Origin: an uncultured Pseudomonadota bacterium | GTDB lineage: Bacteria; Pseudomonadota; Gammaproteobacteria; Burkholderiales; Eutrophovitaceae | Length of the DNA stretch: 15,118 bases | NCBI GenBank assembly: GCA_937983055.1 | Contig: CALJLA010000051.1 | Coordinates: 1 to 15,118, forward strand | Reading direction: 5' to 3' | Notes under the pieces: model-generated | What the model saw: only the letters and a program-made list of their open reading frames with translations | Databases searched by the model: none | Told to the model about the DNA's origin: nothing | Shown: in pieces, positions 1 to 6,898 of the stretch | Position numbering within the stretch: the stretch's first letter is position 1 | Layout: every line of letters begins with the position of its first letter | Made by a program: the position numbers and the translations under genes

Positions 1-1
1 C

Positions 2-112
2 CGTGTCCGGCTCGACAAGTCGCTTCGCGCTGCTCGCCCGCGACTCGTTAGCCGAAGCCCCGCTCGCGGGAGCGGGCGAACCAGCGGCCCAATGGACGCC
101 GTAGCGCTGTGA
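2..112 (+). other. Open frame entering from the left edge, possible gene tail
   Basis: A reading frame is open from the first bases to the TGA at 110-112, which overlaps the GTG start of hslR as GTGA. It could be the C-terminal tail of an upstream gene translationally coupled to hslR, or chance in GC-rich DNA. I do not recognise the peptide as a known family end. Codons 2 to about 15 resemble the start of Hsp15 itself (V-R-L-D-K, then A-A-R, against V-R-I-D-K and A-A-R), which suggests a decayed partial duplication as an alternative. An internal ATG at 92 would give only six codons. Confidence 0.2.
59..76. other. GC-rich hairpin before hslR
   Basis: CCCGCTC at 59-65 and GAGCGGG at 70-76 form a perfect 7-bp stem with a four-base loop. 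No T-run follows on either side, so it is a weak terminator candidate. It lies 32 bases before the hslR start and could equally be an mRNA structure. The pairing is seen; the function is inferred. Confidence 0.3.
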
Positions 113-504
113 CTCACTCAGAATCCAAAGTCCGTATCGACAAGTGGCTCTGGGCCGCCCGCTTCTTCAAGACCCGCGCCCTCGCCGCGGAGGCCGTTTC
201 CGGCGGCAAGGTGCTGGTTGGCGGCGAGCGGGTAAAACCGGCGCGCGCGCTGAAACCAGGCGATCGGCTACGGGTGAAAACCGGCCCTTACGCCTGGGAC
301 ATCACCGTTCAGGTACTGTCGGAGCGGCGCGGTCCGGCGGTTGAGGCGCAGTTGCTTTACCTGGAATCGGACGAGAGCCGCCGGCAGCGCGAGGCGCTGG
401 CCGCGCAGATCCGGGCAGAGCGGGTGGCCAATCCCTTTCAGCGCGGCCGGCCGACCAAGCGCGACCGGCGCCAGATCGAGAAGCTGAAATCGGAGCCGGA
501 CTGA
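109..504 (+). CDS. hslR: Hsp15-type ribosome-associated S4 RNA-binding protein
   Basis: Encodes 131 residues, close to the roughly 133 of E. coli Hsp15. The S4 RNA-binding fold starts at residues 8-11 (V-R-I-D) with K-W-L-W-A-A-R at 12-18 and continues through G-G-K-V-L-V-G-G at 32-39 to about residue 56. A basic, arginine- and lysine-rich tail follows (about 85-131), as in the family. Hsp15 is a cytosolic protein that binds free 50S subunits still carrying nascent-chain peptidyl-tRNA after ribosome dissociation and helps recycle them. The start is GTG; no clear Shine-Dalgarno sequence is seen, and the GTGA overlap with the upstream open frame may couple translation. An upstream ATG at 92 is out of frame. 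The next gene lies 236 bp away and appears to have its own promoter. Confidence 0.9.
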   Translation: MTHSESKVRIDKWLWAARFFKTRALAAEAVSGGKVLVGGERVKPARALKPGDRLRVKTGPYAWDITVQVLSERRGPAVEAQLLYLESDESRRQREALAAQIRAERVANPFQRGRPTKRDRRQIEKLKSEPD

Positions 505-618
505 GTTGCGGCGATGCGCCGCAAGCGCCCGCCTGACGGCCTGCCTGCAGCCCGGAATTTCGCGTTCGCTCATGTAGTTGGCCTGAATTACAGAGGATAT
601 CGCGGCGCAACATCGCGC

Positions 619-648
619 TCGACAATGGGCAAAGGCGGGGCGTAAACT
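619..648 (+). promoter_or_regulatory. Candidate sigma-70 promoter for phaA
   Basis: TCGACA at 619-624 (5 of 6 to consensus) and TAAACT at 643-648 (4 of 6) are separated by 18 bases. This predicts a start near 655 and a leader of about 85 bases before the thiolase ATG. A short inverted repeat (GGGGCG at 637-642, CGCCCC beginning near 650) overlaps the -10 region. It is the best match in the 505-740 gap, which holds no gene I can support. Confidence 0.35.
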
Positions 649-740
649 CCGCCCCCTGCTTCTGGGCGAAGAACCTCAAGAGTTCGGCACACCACCCCGC
701 CCGGCGCCGATCCGGGCCCCGCAAGAGGAGATTCACGCAT

Positions 741-1916
741 ATGGACGAGGTAGTCATCGTCGGCGCGGTTCGCACCGCAATCGGAAAATTCGGCGGCACC
801 CTGGCAAAGACACCGGCGGCCGACCTCGGAGCGCATGTGATCAAGACGCTGCTCGAGCGCACCGGAGTCAAACCCGAGCTAATCTCCGAGGTCCTCCTCG
901 GTCAGGTGCTGACGGCCGGCGTGGGACAGAATCCCGCCCGCCAGGCCGCGATCCGGGCCGGCATTCCTGACAAGGTGCCGGCCATGACCATCAACAAGGT
1001 GTGCGGGTCGGGCCTGAAGTCGACGCATCTTGCGGCGCAGGCGCTGAAAGCCGGCGACGCCGACATCGTGATCGCCGGCGGCCAGGAAAACATGAGCCTC
1101 GCGCCGCACGTGATGTCGGGTGTGCGCGACGGCCTGCGCATGGGCGAATCAAAGCTGATCGACACGATGATCGTCGACGGCCTGTGGGATGTATACAACC
1201 AGTACCACATGGGCGTAACGGCGGAAAACGTGGCGAAGAAGCACAATGTTTCCCGCGCAGACCAGGACGCGTTCGCAGCCGCCTCGCAGCAAAAGGCCGA
1301 GGCCGCACAGAAAGCCAGTCGGTTCAAGGACGAGATCGCGCCAATCACGATCAAGACGCGCAAGGGCGACATCGTATTCGACGGCGACGAATTTCCCCGT
1401 CACGGCACCACCGTCGAATCGCTGGGCTCGCTCAAACCGGCCTTCGACAAGAGCGGCACGGTCACCGCGGGCAATGCCTCGGGCATCAACGACGGCGCCG
1501 CAGCGGTGATGATGACGACCGCCCGTCGCGCCGCCGAGCTCGGGCTCGAGCCGCTGGCTCGCATCAAGGCCTATTCCTCCGCCGGGGTCGACCCCAGCAT
1601 CATGGGCATCGGCCCGATTCCGGCGAGCCGGCTGTGCCTGAAGAAAGCCGGATGGAAACCGCAAGACCTCGATCTGCTGGAAATCAACGAAGCGTTCGCC
1701 GCGCAGGCAATCGCGGTGAACCGCGAGATGGGCTGGGATACCGACAAGGTCAACGTCAACGGCGGCGCAATCGCCTTGGGGCACCCGATCGGCGCTTCCG
1801 GCTGCCGCATCCTGGTGACGCTGATCCACGAAATGATCAAGCGCGATGCTCGCAAGGGACTCGCGTCGCTGTGCATCGGCGGCGGCATGGGCGTGGCGCT
1901 GGCGGTGGAACGCTGA
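741..1916 (+). CDS. phaA: Acetyl-CoA acetyltransferase (thiolase)
   Basis: A 391-residue thiolase condensing two acetyl-CoA to acetoacetyl-CoA, or running the reverse cleavage, in the cytosol. The catalytic residues fall at the numbers known for Zoogloea PhaA (there Cys89, His348, Cys378): nucleophile Cys88 in N-K-V-C-G-S-G, His348 in G-H-P-I-G-A-S-G, and Cys378 in C-I-G-G-G-M-G. Length is standard for the family. AGAGGAG lies about ten bases before the ATG and supports this start. The next gene is a second thiolase of the BktB type, and a phasin gene follows about 1 kb on, so a role as first enzyme of PHA synthesis is likely. No acetoacetyl-CoA reductase or PHA synthase is visible nearby, so a catabolic AtoB-like role remains possible; the symbol is a functional guess within a clear family. 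Confidence 0.85.
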   Translation: MDEVVIVGAVRTAIGKFGGTLAKTPAADLGAHVIKTLLERTGVKPELISEVLLGQVLTAGVGQNPARQAAIRAGIPDKVPAMTINKVCGSGLKSTHLAAQALKAGDADIVIAGGQENMSLAPHVMSGVRDGLRMGESKLIDTMIVDGLWDVYNQYHMGVTAENVAKKHNVSRADQDAFAAASQQKAEAAQKASRFKDEIAPITIKTRKGDIVFDGDEFPRHGTTVESLGSLKPAFDKSGTVTAGNASGINDGAAAVMMTTARRAAELGLEPLARIKAYSSAGVDPSIMGIGPIPASRLCLKKAGWKPQDLDLLEINEAFAAQAIAVNREMGWDTDKVNVNGGAIALGHPIGASGCRILVTLIHEMIKRDARKGLASLCIGGGMGVALAVER

Positions 1917-1970
1917 TCCCCGCCGCGGCCCTGCGCAAACGCAGTACGCGTTTCGGGGTATCTTGTGGTC

Positions 1971-2008
1971 TTGCGACAGCGGATCGAAGTTTGTATTCCG
2001 CATACGAT
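1971..2008 (+). promoter_or_regulatory. Putative promoter/operator before bktB
   Basis: The 163-bp gap between the thiolases holds a near-palindrome, GTATTCCGCATAC (1993-2005), with five of six paired positions matching around the centre. It resembles GntR- or TetR-type operators. TTGCGA at 1971-1976 and TATTCC at 1994-1999, 17 bases apart, form a weak sigma-70 pair whose -10 lies inside the palindrome. If both are real, a repressor there would block bktB without affecting the upstream thiolase. The symmetry is seen; the function is inferred. Confidence 0.35.
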
Positions 2009-2079
2009 AACTCCGTCGGATACGCCGGGCGTTCGGCCGTTTCCGACCTTCGTGACCAACGACCTGGGGAGGAGAAGTC

Positions 2080-3267
2080 ATGAACAACGCACGTGAAGTG
2101 GTAGTGGTTGCCGGCGTACGCACTGCCGTGGGCGATTTCGGCGGCGCGCTCAAGGACCTGACGCCGACGGAACTCGGCGCACGCTGCGTCAGGGAAGCGC
2201 TGGCGCGCGCGAAGGTCAATCCGGAAGACGTCGGCCACGTCGTGTTTGGCAACGTGATCCATACCGAGCCGAAGGACATGTACCTCGCACGGGTGTGCGC
2301 AATCAACGGCGGCGTGCCGAAAGAGGTGCCGGCGCTCACGCTGAACCGCCTGTGCGGCAGCGGGCTGCAGGCGATCATCTCCGCCGCGCAGTCGGTAGCG
2401 CTGGGCGACGCCGACGTCGCGGTCGCGGGCGGCGCCGAATCCATGAGCCGCTCGAATTACTGGGTGCCGTCGGCGCGCTGGGGTCAGAAGATGGGCGACC
2501 AGAAGTTGATCGACGCGATGGTCGGCGCGCTTTCGGACCCATTCCAGGGCATGCACATGGGCGTCACCGCCGAGAACGTGGCCAAGCAGTACAGCATCAG
2601 CCGCGAGCTCCAGGACGAGTTTTCCGTCGAGTCGCACCGGCGCGCCGCCAACGCGATCGCCAAGGGCTATTTCAAGGAGCAGATCCTGCCCATCGAGATC
2701 AAGGACCGCAAAGGCACCAAGCTGTTCGACACCGACGAGCATGTGCGCAGCGACGTATCGATGGAGAATCTCGCCAAGCTCAAGGCGGTGTTCCAGAAGG
2801 ACGGCACGGTAACCCCGGGCAATGCTTCCGGTATCAACGACGGCGCCGCCGCGGTGGTGCTGATGGAGCGCAAGGCCGCCGAAAAGCGCGGACTGAAACC
2901 GATGGCGCGGCTGGTGGCCTATGGTCACGCCGGCGTCGACCCGACGGTCATGGGCCTGGGGCCGATTCCCGCTGTGAAGAACGCCATGGCCAAAGCCGGT
3001 CTGAAAGTGTCGGACATGGACGTGGTCGAGTCCAACGAGGCGTTCGCGGCGCAGGCCTGCGCGGTTTCGAAGGATCTCGGCTTCGACCCGAAGAAGACCA
3101 ATCCCAATGGCGGGGCGGTGGCGATCGGCCACCCGATCGGCGCCACCGGCTGCATCATCACCGTCAAGGCCCTTTACGAGCTGCAGCGCATCCAGGGCCG
3201 CTATGCGCTCGCCACCATGTGCATCGGCGGCGGACAGGGCATCGCGGCGATCTACGAGCGGCTGTAA
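2080..3267 (+). CDS. bktB: Beta-ketothiolase, BktB type
   Basis: A 395-residue thiolase that follows my memory of the Cupriavidus necator BktB sequence almost throughout, including R-E-V-V-V-V near the start, G-H-V-V-F-G-N-V-I at 52-60, D-M-Y-L at 66-69 and the C-terminal Q-G-R-Y-A-L / C-I-G-G-G-Q-G-I-A-A-I. Catalytic residues are Cys92 (N-R-L-C-G-S-G), His351 (G-H-P-I-G-A-T-G) and Cys381. BktB condenses acetyl-CoA with acetyl-CoA or propionyl-CoA and so supplies longer 3-ketoacyl-CoAs, such as the precursor of 3-hydroxyvalerate, to PHA synthesis. A strong GGGGAGGAG precedes the ATG at ideal spacing. The gene follows another thiolase but has its own leader, so it may be expressed separately. 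It ends just before a strong hairpin. Confidence 0.85.
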   Translation: MNNAREVVVVAGVRTAVGDFGGALKDLTPTELGARCVREALARAKVNPEDVGHVVFGNVIHTEPKDMYLARVCAINGGVPKEVPALTLNRLCGSGLQAIISAAQSVALGDADVAVAGGAESMSRSNYWVPSARWGQKMGDQKLIDAMVGALSDPFQGMHMGVTAENVAKQYSISRELQDEFSVESHRRAANAIAKGYFKEQILPIEIKDRKGTKLFDTDEHVRSDVSMENLAKLKAVFQKDGTVTPGNASGINDGAAAVVLMERKAAEKRGLKPMARLVAYGHAGVDPTVMGLGPIPAVKNAMAKAGLKVSDMDVVESNEAFAAQACAVSKDLGFDPKKTNPNGGAVAIGHPIGATGCIITVKALYELQRIQGRYALATMCIGGGQGIAAIYERL

Positions 3268-3277
3268 CCCAAAGGCT

Positions 3278-3299
3278 GCGGGCGCCCCACGGCGCCCGC
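3278..3299. terminator. Bidirectional terminator hairpin between convergent genes
   Basis: GCGGGCGCC (3278-3286), loop CCAC, GGCGCCCGC (3291-3299): a perfect 9-bp GC stem. It sits ten bases after bktB and three bases after the end of the minus-strand EI24 gene, the usual place for a shared terminator. There is no T-run on either strand, so termination may be weak or need Rho. Confidence 0.6.
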
Positions 3300-3302
3300 G
3301 CC

Positions 3303-4040
3303 TCAGGCAGGACGGTCCGCGCCCGAGCGCATGCGCGAGAGCGCGGCCAGTTCTAGCCGGATGAAAGCCAGCGCCGCAAACGTGGGCGCGATCAGATTCA
3401 CAACCGGAATGTAGTAGAGCAAGCCGGTCGCCAGGCCGAGCGCGAAGCGCGCCCCCGTTCCGGATTCGAACAGCCGCTGCAACTCCTGCGCGCTTGCGTG
3501 CTCGGCGGCGGCGTCATAGCGGAACAGCCGCTGGTTCAGCCAGGCTGATAACAGCCACGGGATCAGCGGCGCCAGCGGCCCGGCAAACAACCAGGCCGGC
3601 AGCGTGGCAACCCACATCACCGCAAAGCCACCAATGGCGATCACCGCGTTGGCGACGCTGCCGATCACAGTGCCGCCGCTGCGCCGTTCAAGCGCCGGAA
3701 AGTCGCGGCGCGCGACATGCTCCACCAGCACCGGCATCGCCAGCACCGCCGCGATCAGCGCGGCGGTGACGATGACCAGCGGAGCGAGGAGCAGAAACAG
3801 AACCACCGTGGCCGCAGCTCCGGCAAATCGCGACAGTTCGAGTGTCGCGATCCAGCCGGTGTCGCTCGCCGCCGCGATCAGCCCCTGGATAACGCCCAGC
3901 CAGGCGTCCCAGAACCACCAGCCAATCAGCAGCCAGCCGAACAGGGCGGCCAGCATCGGCAGCAACAGAACCCCCAGCACCCGCGGATGCAGCACGTTTT
4001 GCAACGCACCAGCCAGTGCGGCAAAGAGATCCTTGATCAT
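3303..4040 (-). CDS. EI24/CysZ-like domain integral membrane protein
   Basis: A 245-residue, strongly hydrophobic protein with probable membrane segments near residues 20-44, 74-105, 129-165 and 200-228. The arrangement and the Y-Y-I-P-V-V-N-L-I-A-P segment (209-219) fit the EI24 / CysZ (formerly DUF540) family. CysZ members are inner-membrane proteins linked to sulfate uptake, but many proteobacterial relatives are uncharacterised and no cysteine-synthesis gene is nearby, so I give no symbol. The ATG at 4038-4040 is the only good start; no clear Shine-Dalgarno sequence precedes it. It is convergent with bktB and divergent from the phasin gene, with a 213-bp intergenic region. Confidence 0.75.
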   Translation of the reverse strand: MIKDLFAALAGALQNVLHPRVLGVLLLPMLAALFGWLLIGWWFWDAWLGVIQGLIAAASDTGWIATLELSRFAGAAATVVLFLLLAPLVIVTAALIAAVLAMPVLVEHVARRDFPALERRSGGTVIGSVANAVIAIGGFAVMWVATLPAWLFAGPLAPLIPWLLSAWLNQRLFRYDAAAEHASAQELQRLFESGTGARFALGLATGLLYYIPVVNLIAPTFAALAFIRLELAALSRMRSGADRPA

Positions 4041-4123
4041 CGATCTAGAGCCAATATTTCACAAGTTATTGATTAATAGTATTTATGTTCTAGGGTACTG
4101 AACCGGCCTGCATCACTTATCTG

Positions 4124-4151
4124 TTGACAACTCTCTCTAGGCAAGTAGAAT
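4124..4151 (+). promoter_or_regulatory. Strong sigma-70 promoter of the phasin gene
   Basis: TTGACA (4124-4129) matches the -35 consensus perfectly. TAGAAT (4146-4151) matches the -10 at five of six, with a 16-base spacer. The predicted start is near 4158, giving a leader of about 95 bases before the phasin ATG. This is the best promoter in the window and fits the very high expression known for phasins. Confidence 0.8.
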
Positions 4152-4160
4152 GGGCGCCGA

Positions 4161-4180
4161 TTTGTGCGTCGCAACACAAA
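4161..4180. promoter_or_regulatory. Candidate PhaR-type operator at the phasin start site
   Basis: TTTGTG (4161-4166) and CACAAA (4175-4180) form a perfect 6-bp inverted repeat. Overlapping it is a separate 9-bp palindrome, TGCGTCGCA (4165-4173). The site begins a few bases after the predicted transcription start, where a repressor would block the promoter. Phasin genes are commonly repressed by PhaR, which binds TGC/GCA-type palindromes and is titrated away by nascent PHA granules. Assignment to PhaR is inference. Confidence 0.5.
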
Positions 4181-4253
4181 GGGACAGGCGACGCCGTCTC
4201 GGCCCAAAACCGGCCGATCGATCAATTGTCGCTTTATCTCATTTGGAGGTCCG

Positions 4254-4784
4254 ATGTACACGGTTCCTGAGCAGTTCGCGGTTAGCAGCAAGGAAAATGT
4301 CGAATCATTCCTCGAGTTTGCCGGCGTCGCCGCCGCCGCGACCGAGCGCCTGGTCGAGCTGAACCTCAGCACAGCCAAGGCCGCTTTCGCCGACGTGACC
4401 AAGGGCACCAAGGCCCTGACCGACGTCAAGGATGTGCAGGATCTGGCGGGTCTGCAGTCGAGCTGGACGCAGCCGTCGGTGGAAAAGGCGGTGGGCTACT
4501 TCAAGACCAGCTACGGCATCCTGTCCGACACCCAGGCCGAACTCAGCAAGCTGTTCGAAGCGCGCATCGCCGAAGTCAACAAGGGTTTCGTGTCCGCCAT
4601 CGAGAAGGCCGCCAAGAACGCGCCCGCCGGGTCTGAAGTCGCCGTCGCCGCGGTCAAGTCCGCCGTTGCTTCGGTGAACCAGGCCTATGACGCATTCACC
4701 AAAGCCTCCAAGCAGGTTGCCGAAGTGACCGAAGCCACGGTTTCGGCTGCCGCCGGCACCCCGGCGAAGAAAAAAGCGGCCTAA
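4254..4784 (+). CDS. phaP: Phasin (PHA granule-associated protein)
   Basis: A 176-residue Phasin_2-family protein. It starts M-Y-T-V-P-E-Q-F and is alanine-, valine- and lysine-rich, with long amphipathic helices and no cysteine, ending in an alanine/lysine-rich tail (A-K-K-K-A-A). Phasins coat PHA granules, controlling their number and size and helping recruit other granule proteins. I chose the ATG at 4254 because TTGGAGG lies just upstream and the family N-terminus begins here; a longer in-frame version from 4164 would start inside the operator palindrome and lacks a ribosome site. The gene is monocistronic, bounded by a near-consensus promoter and a strong terminator. Two thiolases lie upstream across the divergent EI24 gene, which supports a PHA role. 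Confidence 0.9.
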   Translation: MYTVPEQFAVSSKENVESFLEFAGVAAAATERLVELNLSTAKAAFADVTKGTKALTDVKDVQDLAGLQSSWTQPSVEKAVGYFKTSYGILSDTQAELSKLFEARIAEVNKGFVSAIEKAAKNAPAGSEVAVAAVKSAVASVNQAYDAFTKASKQVAEVTEATVSAAAGTPAKKKAA

Positions 4785-4810
4785 GTCACCGCCGCGCCAG
4801 TTGCAACATG

Positions 4811-4844
4811 AGGCCTTCGGGGCAACCCGAAGGCCTTTTTGTTT
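4811..4844 (+). terminator. Intrinsic terminator of phaP
   Basis: A perfect 11-bp stem (AGGCCTTCGGG at 4811-4821, CCCGAAGGCCT at 4826-4836) with a GCAA tetraloop is followed by a T-rich run (TTTTGTTT, 4837-4844). It lies 26 bases after the phasin stop codon and is the clearest Rho-independent terminator in the window. Confidence 0.93.
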
Positions 4845-4878
4845 GGTCTGCCCGCCGGAGACTCCCGCGGCGGCCACC

Positions 4879-4907
4879 GTGAGCCGGCGCGCCTGCCCGC
4901 TTACAAT
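4879..4907 (+). promoter_or_regulatory. Possible pgi promoter
   Basis: TACAAT at 4902-4907 matches the -10 consensus at five of six. The -35 position 17 bases upstream (GTGAGC, 4879-4884) matches only three of six. It lies after the phaP terminator and about 85 bases before the pgi start, where a new promoter is needed. Confidence 0.35.
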
Positions 4908-4990
4908 CGGGGCGTGCGGGTTGTCCCCGTTCCGGCAGGTCCGATCCGACGGCCCATGCACTGCAGACTGATTCATCATCCGGAGGGCTC

Positions 4991-6652
4991 ATGGCATCGC
5001 TAACAGCGCGCGCAAGCTGGAAGGCCCTGGCTGCGCACGCCCGCGAACTACGCGACGTTCGCATCGCGTCGCTGTTCGAGACCGCACCGGCACGCGCCCG
5101 GGACTTCAGCCTCGAAGCCGCTGGCCTGTTTCTCGATTATTCGAAGAACCCGTTGACCGAGGAGACGCTGCGCCTGCTGGTGGCCGCCGCCGAAGACGCG
5201 AGCCTGCCCGACCAGCTTCGGGCGATGTTCGAGGGGCGCCGCATCAACACCACCGAAGGACGCGCCGTGCTGCACACTGCGCTGCGTAACCGATCGGCCC
5301 GCGCAATCCCGGTGGATGGTGCCGACGTCATGCCCGAGGTGCGCGCGGTGCTGGAGCGCATGCGCACCTTCACCGAGGCGGTGCGCGCCGGCACCTCGCG
5401 CGGCGTCACCGGCCGCGCATTTACCGACGTAGTGAACATCGGCATCGGCGGCTCGGACCTCGGTCCGTTGATGGTGACCCGGGCGCTGGCGCCCTTTGGT
5501 GCCGACGGACCACGACTGCACTTCGTGTCCAACGTCGACGGCGCTCACCTGGCCGCAACACTGGCCGCGCTGGAACCCGAGACGACCTTGTTCGTCGTCT
5601 CGTCCAAGACCTTCACCACCCAGGAAACCCTGACCAATGCGCGATCTGCTCGAGAGTGGCTGCTTGCACACTTAAGCGCCCGCAGCGATCGCAAAGCGAT
5701 TATCGCCGCGCACTTCGCAGCGGTATCCACCAACCTCGCCGCCACCGGGGAGTTCGGCGTCGCGCCGGATCGGGTGTTCGGTTTCTGGGACTGGGTCGGC
5801 GGGCGCTATTCCTTGTGGTCCGCCATCGGGCTGCCGATCGCGCTGGCAGTGGGGTTCGCGCGCTTTGAGGAATTGCTGGACGGCGCGTTTCAGATGGACG
5901 AGCACTTCCGCAGCGCGTCGCTTGCCGCCAACATGCCGGTGCTGCTCGGCCTGATCGGCGTCTGGTTCTGTAATTTCCTTGGCGCCACCACCCATGCGGT
6001 GCTGCCCTATGCGCAGGATCTGCTCTGGTTTCCCGGCCATCTGCAGCAGCTCGACATGGAAAGCAACGGCAAACGGGTAACCCGTGCGGGCACCCCCGTC
6101 GACTACGCCACAGGCCCGGTCATCTGGGGCGCGCCAGGCACCAACGGTCAGCATGCTTTCTTTCAGCATCTGCATCAGGGCACCCAGGTGACGCCCTGCG
6201 ACTTCATTGCAGTAGCCAATGCCGAATGGGGCCCGCAGGGGCATCACGACATTCTGCTCGCCAACTGCCTGGCGCAGGCCGAAGCGCTGCTCCGCGGCAA
6301 GACCGAGGCCGAGGCGCAGGCCGAGCTGGTCGCCCAGGGCATGCCCGCCGATCAGGCCGCCAAGCTCGCGCCGCACCGGACCTTTCCCGGCAATCGTCCG
6401 AGCAACATGCTGGTGCTGCCGCGGCTGGACGCACGCACGGTCGGCGCGCTGGTTGCACTGTACGAGCACAAGGTTTTCGTGCAGGGCGTGATCTGGAATG
6501 TGAACTCTTTCGACCAGTGGGGCGTGGAACTGGGCAAGCAATTGGCGCGCACCACGCTTGACGATCTGCGCAGTGGAACCGCCGGCAGCAGCCACGATGC
6601 TTCGACCGCCGCGCTGATCGAGAAACTGACCGTCCTGAGGAGAAAGGCGTGA
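4991..6652 (+). CDS. pgi: Glucose-6-phosphate isomerase
   Basis: A 553-residue cytosolic enzyme interconverting glucose 6-phosphate and fructose 6-phosphate in glycolysis and gluconeogenesis; E. coli Pgi has 549. The sugar-phosphate-binding G-I-G-G-S-D-L-G-P is at 151-159 and the family signature G-R-Y-S-L-W-S-A-I-G at 271-280. Catalytic Glu357 (Q-L-D-M-E-S-N-G-K), His388 (G-T-N-G-Q-H-A-F) and Lys516 (G-V-E-L-G-K) sit two residues beyond the E. coli positions 355, 386 and 514. GGAGGG precedes the ATG. The stop codon overlaps the start of the next small gene (GTGA), so the two are probably translated together. It is preceded by the phaP terminator and likely has its own promoter. Confidence 0.97.
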   Translation: MASLTARASWKALAAHARELRDVRIASLFETAPARARDFSLEAAGLFLDYSKNPLTEETLRLLVAAAEDASLPDQLRAMFEGRRINTTEGRAVLHTALRNRSARAIPVDGADVMPEVRAVLERMRTFTEAVRAGTSRGVTGRAFTDVVNIGIGGSDLGPLMVTRALAPFGADGPRLHFVSNVDGAHLAATLAALEPETTLFVVSSKTFTTQETLTNARSAREWLLAHLSARSDRKAIIAAHFAAVSTNLAATGEFGVAPDRVFGFWDWVGGRYSLWSAIGLPIALAVGFARFEELLDGAFQMDEHFRSASLAANMPVLLGLIGVWFCNFLGATTHAVLPYAQDLLWFPGHLQQLDMESNGKRVTRAGTPVDYATGPVIWGAPGTNGQHAFFQHLHQGTQVTPCDFIAVANAEWGPQGHHDILLANCLAQAEALLRGKTEAEAQAELVAQGMPADQAAKLAPHRTFPGNRPSNMLVLPRLDARTVGALVALYEHKVFVQGVIWNVNSFDQWGVELGKQLARTTLDDLRSGTAGSSHDASTAALIEKLTVLRRKA

Positions 6653-6855
6653 ACGAAGAAAACTTCAACATGAGCATCCGCAAGTTCCTGAAGATGACCG
6701 GCGTCGGCTCGCAGCGCGAGATCGAGCAGGCCGTCGGCCGTGCGCTGGCGGCCGGCAAGCTGAAAGGCAGCGAGCGCCTGCCGGTCCGCATGAAGCTGAC
6801 CATTCCGGCGCTGGGACTGGATGTGGATTTCGAAAGCGAGATCGCGCTCGAGTAG
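6649..6855 (+). CDS. Small DUF6494-type protein
   Basis: A 68-residue protein starting with GTG inside the last codons of pgi (four-base GTGA overlap), with GAGGAGAAAGG just upstream within pgi as its ribosome site. It contains N-M-S-I-R-K-F-L-K near residues 7-15 and S-Q-R-E-I-E-Q-A-V at 22-30, which I recognise as the pattern of small proteins annotated DUF6494. A predicted helical first half is followed by an acidic C-terminus. Function is unknown. The overlap implies translational coupling to pgi; whether that reflects a shared role cannot be told from sequence. Confidence 0.75.
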   Translation: MNEENFNMSIRKFLKMTGVGSQREIEQAVGRALAAGKLKGSERLPVRMKLTIPALGLDVDFESEIALE

Positions 6856-6863
6856 CCGCGCGA

Positions 6864-6885
6864 GCCTGCCGCCGTGGGGGCAGGC
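6864..6885. terminator. Hairpin between convergent small gene and orn
   Basis: GCCTGCC (6864-6870) and GGCAGGC (6879-6885) form a perfect 7-bp stem with an eight-base loop. It lies nine bases after the small gene and 14 bases from the end of orn. There is no T-run, so this is a probable but weak bidirectional terminator. Confidence 0.45.
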
Positions 6886-6898
6886 AACCGGTCGCGGT

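Noticed and set aside
637..655. GGGGCG/CGCCCC inverted repeat before phaA as a terminator of hslR
   Set aside because: Only six base pairs, no T-run, 130 bases after hslR, and it overlaps the best promoter candidate.
1149..3132. Long minus-strand open frames opposite the two thiolase genes
   Set aside because: They mirror the thiolases in antisense, have no ribosome sites, and their translations look like GC-biased noise rich in Arg, His and Gly.
4164..4253. Extended phasin start 30 codons upstream
   Set aside because: It would begin inside the operator palindrome beside the promoter, has no ribosome site, and extends past the family N-terminus; ATG at 4254 has GGAGG.
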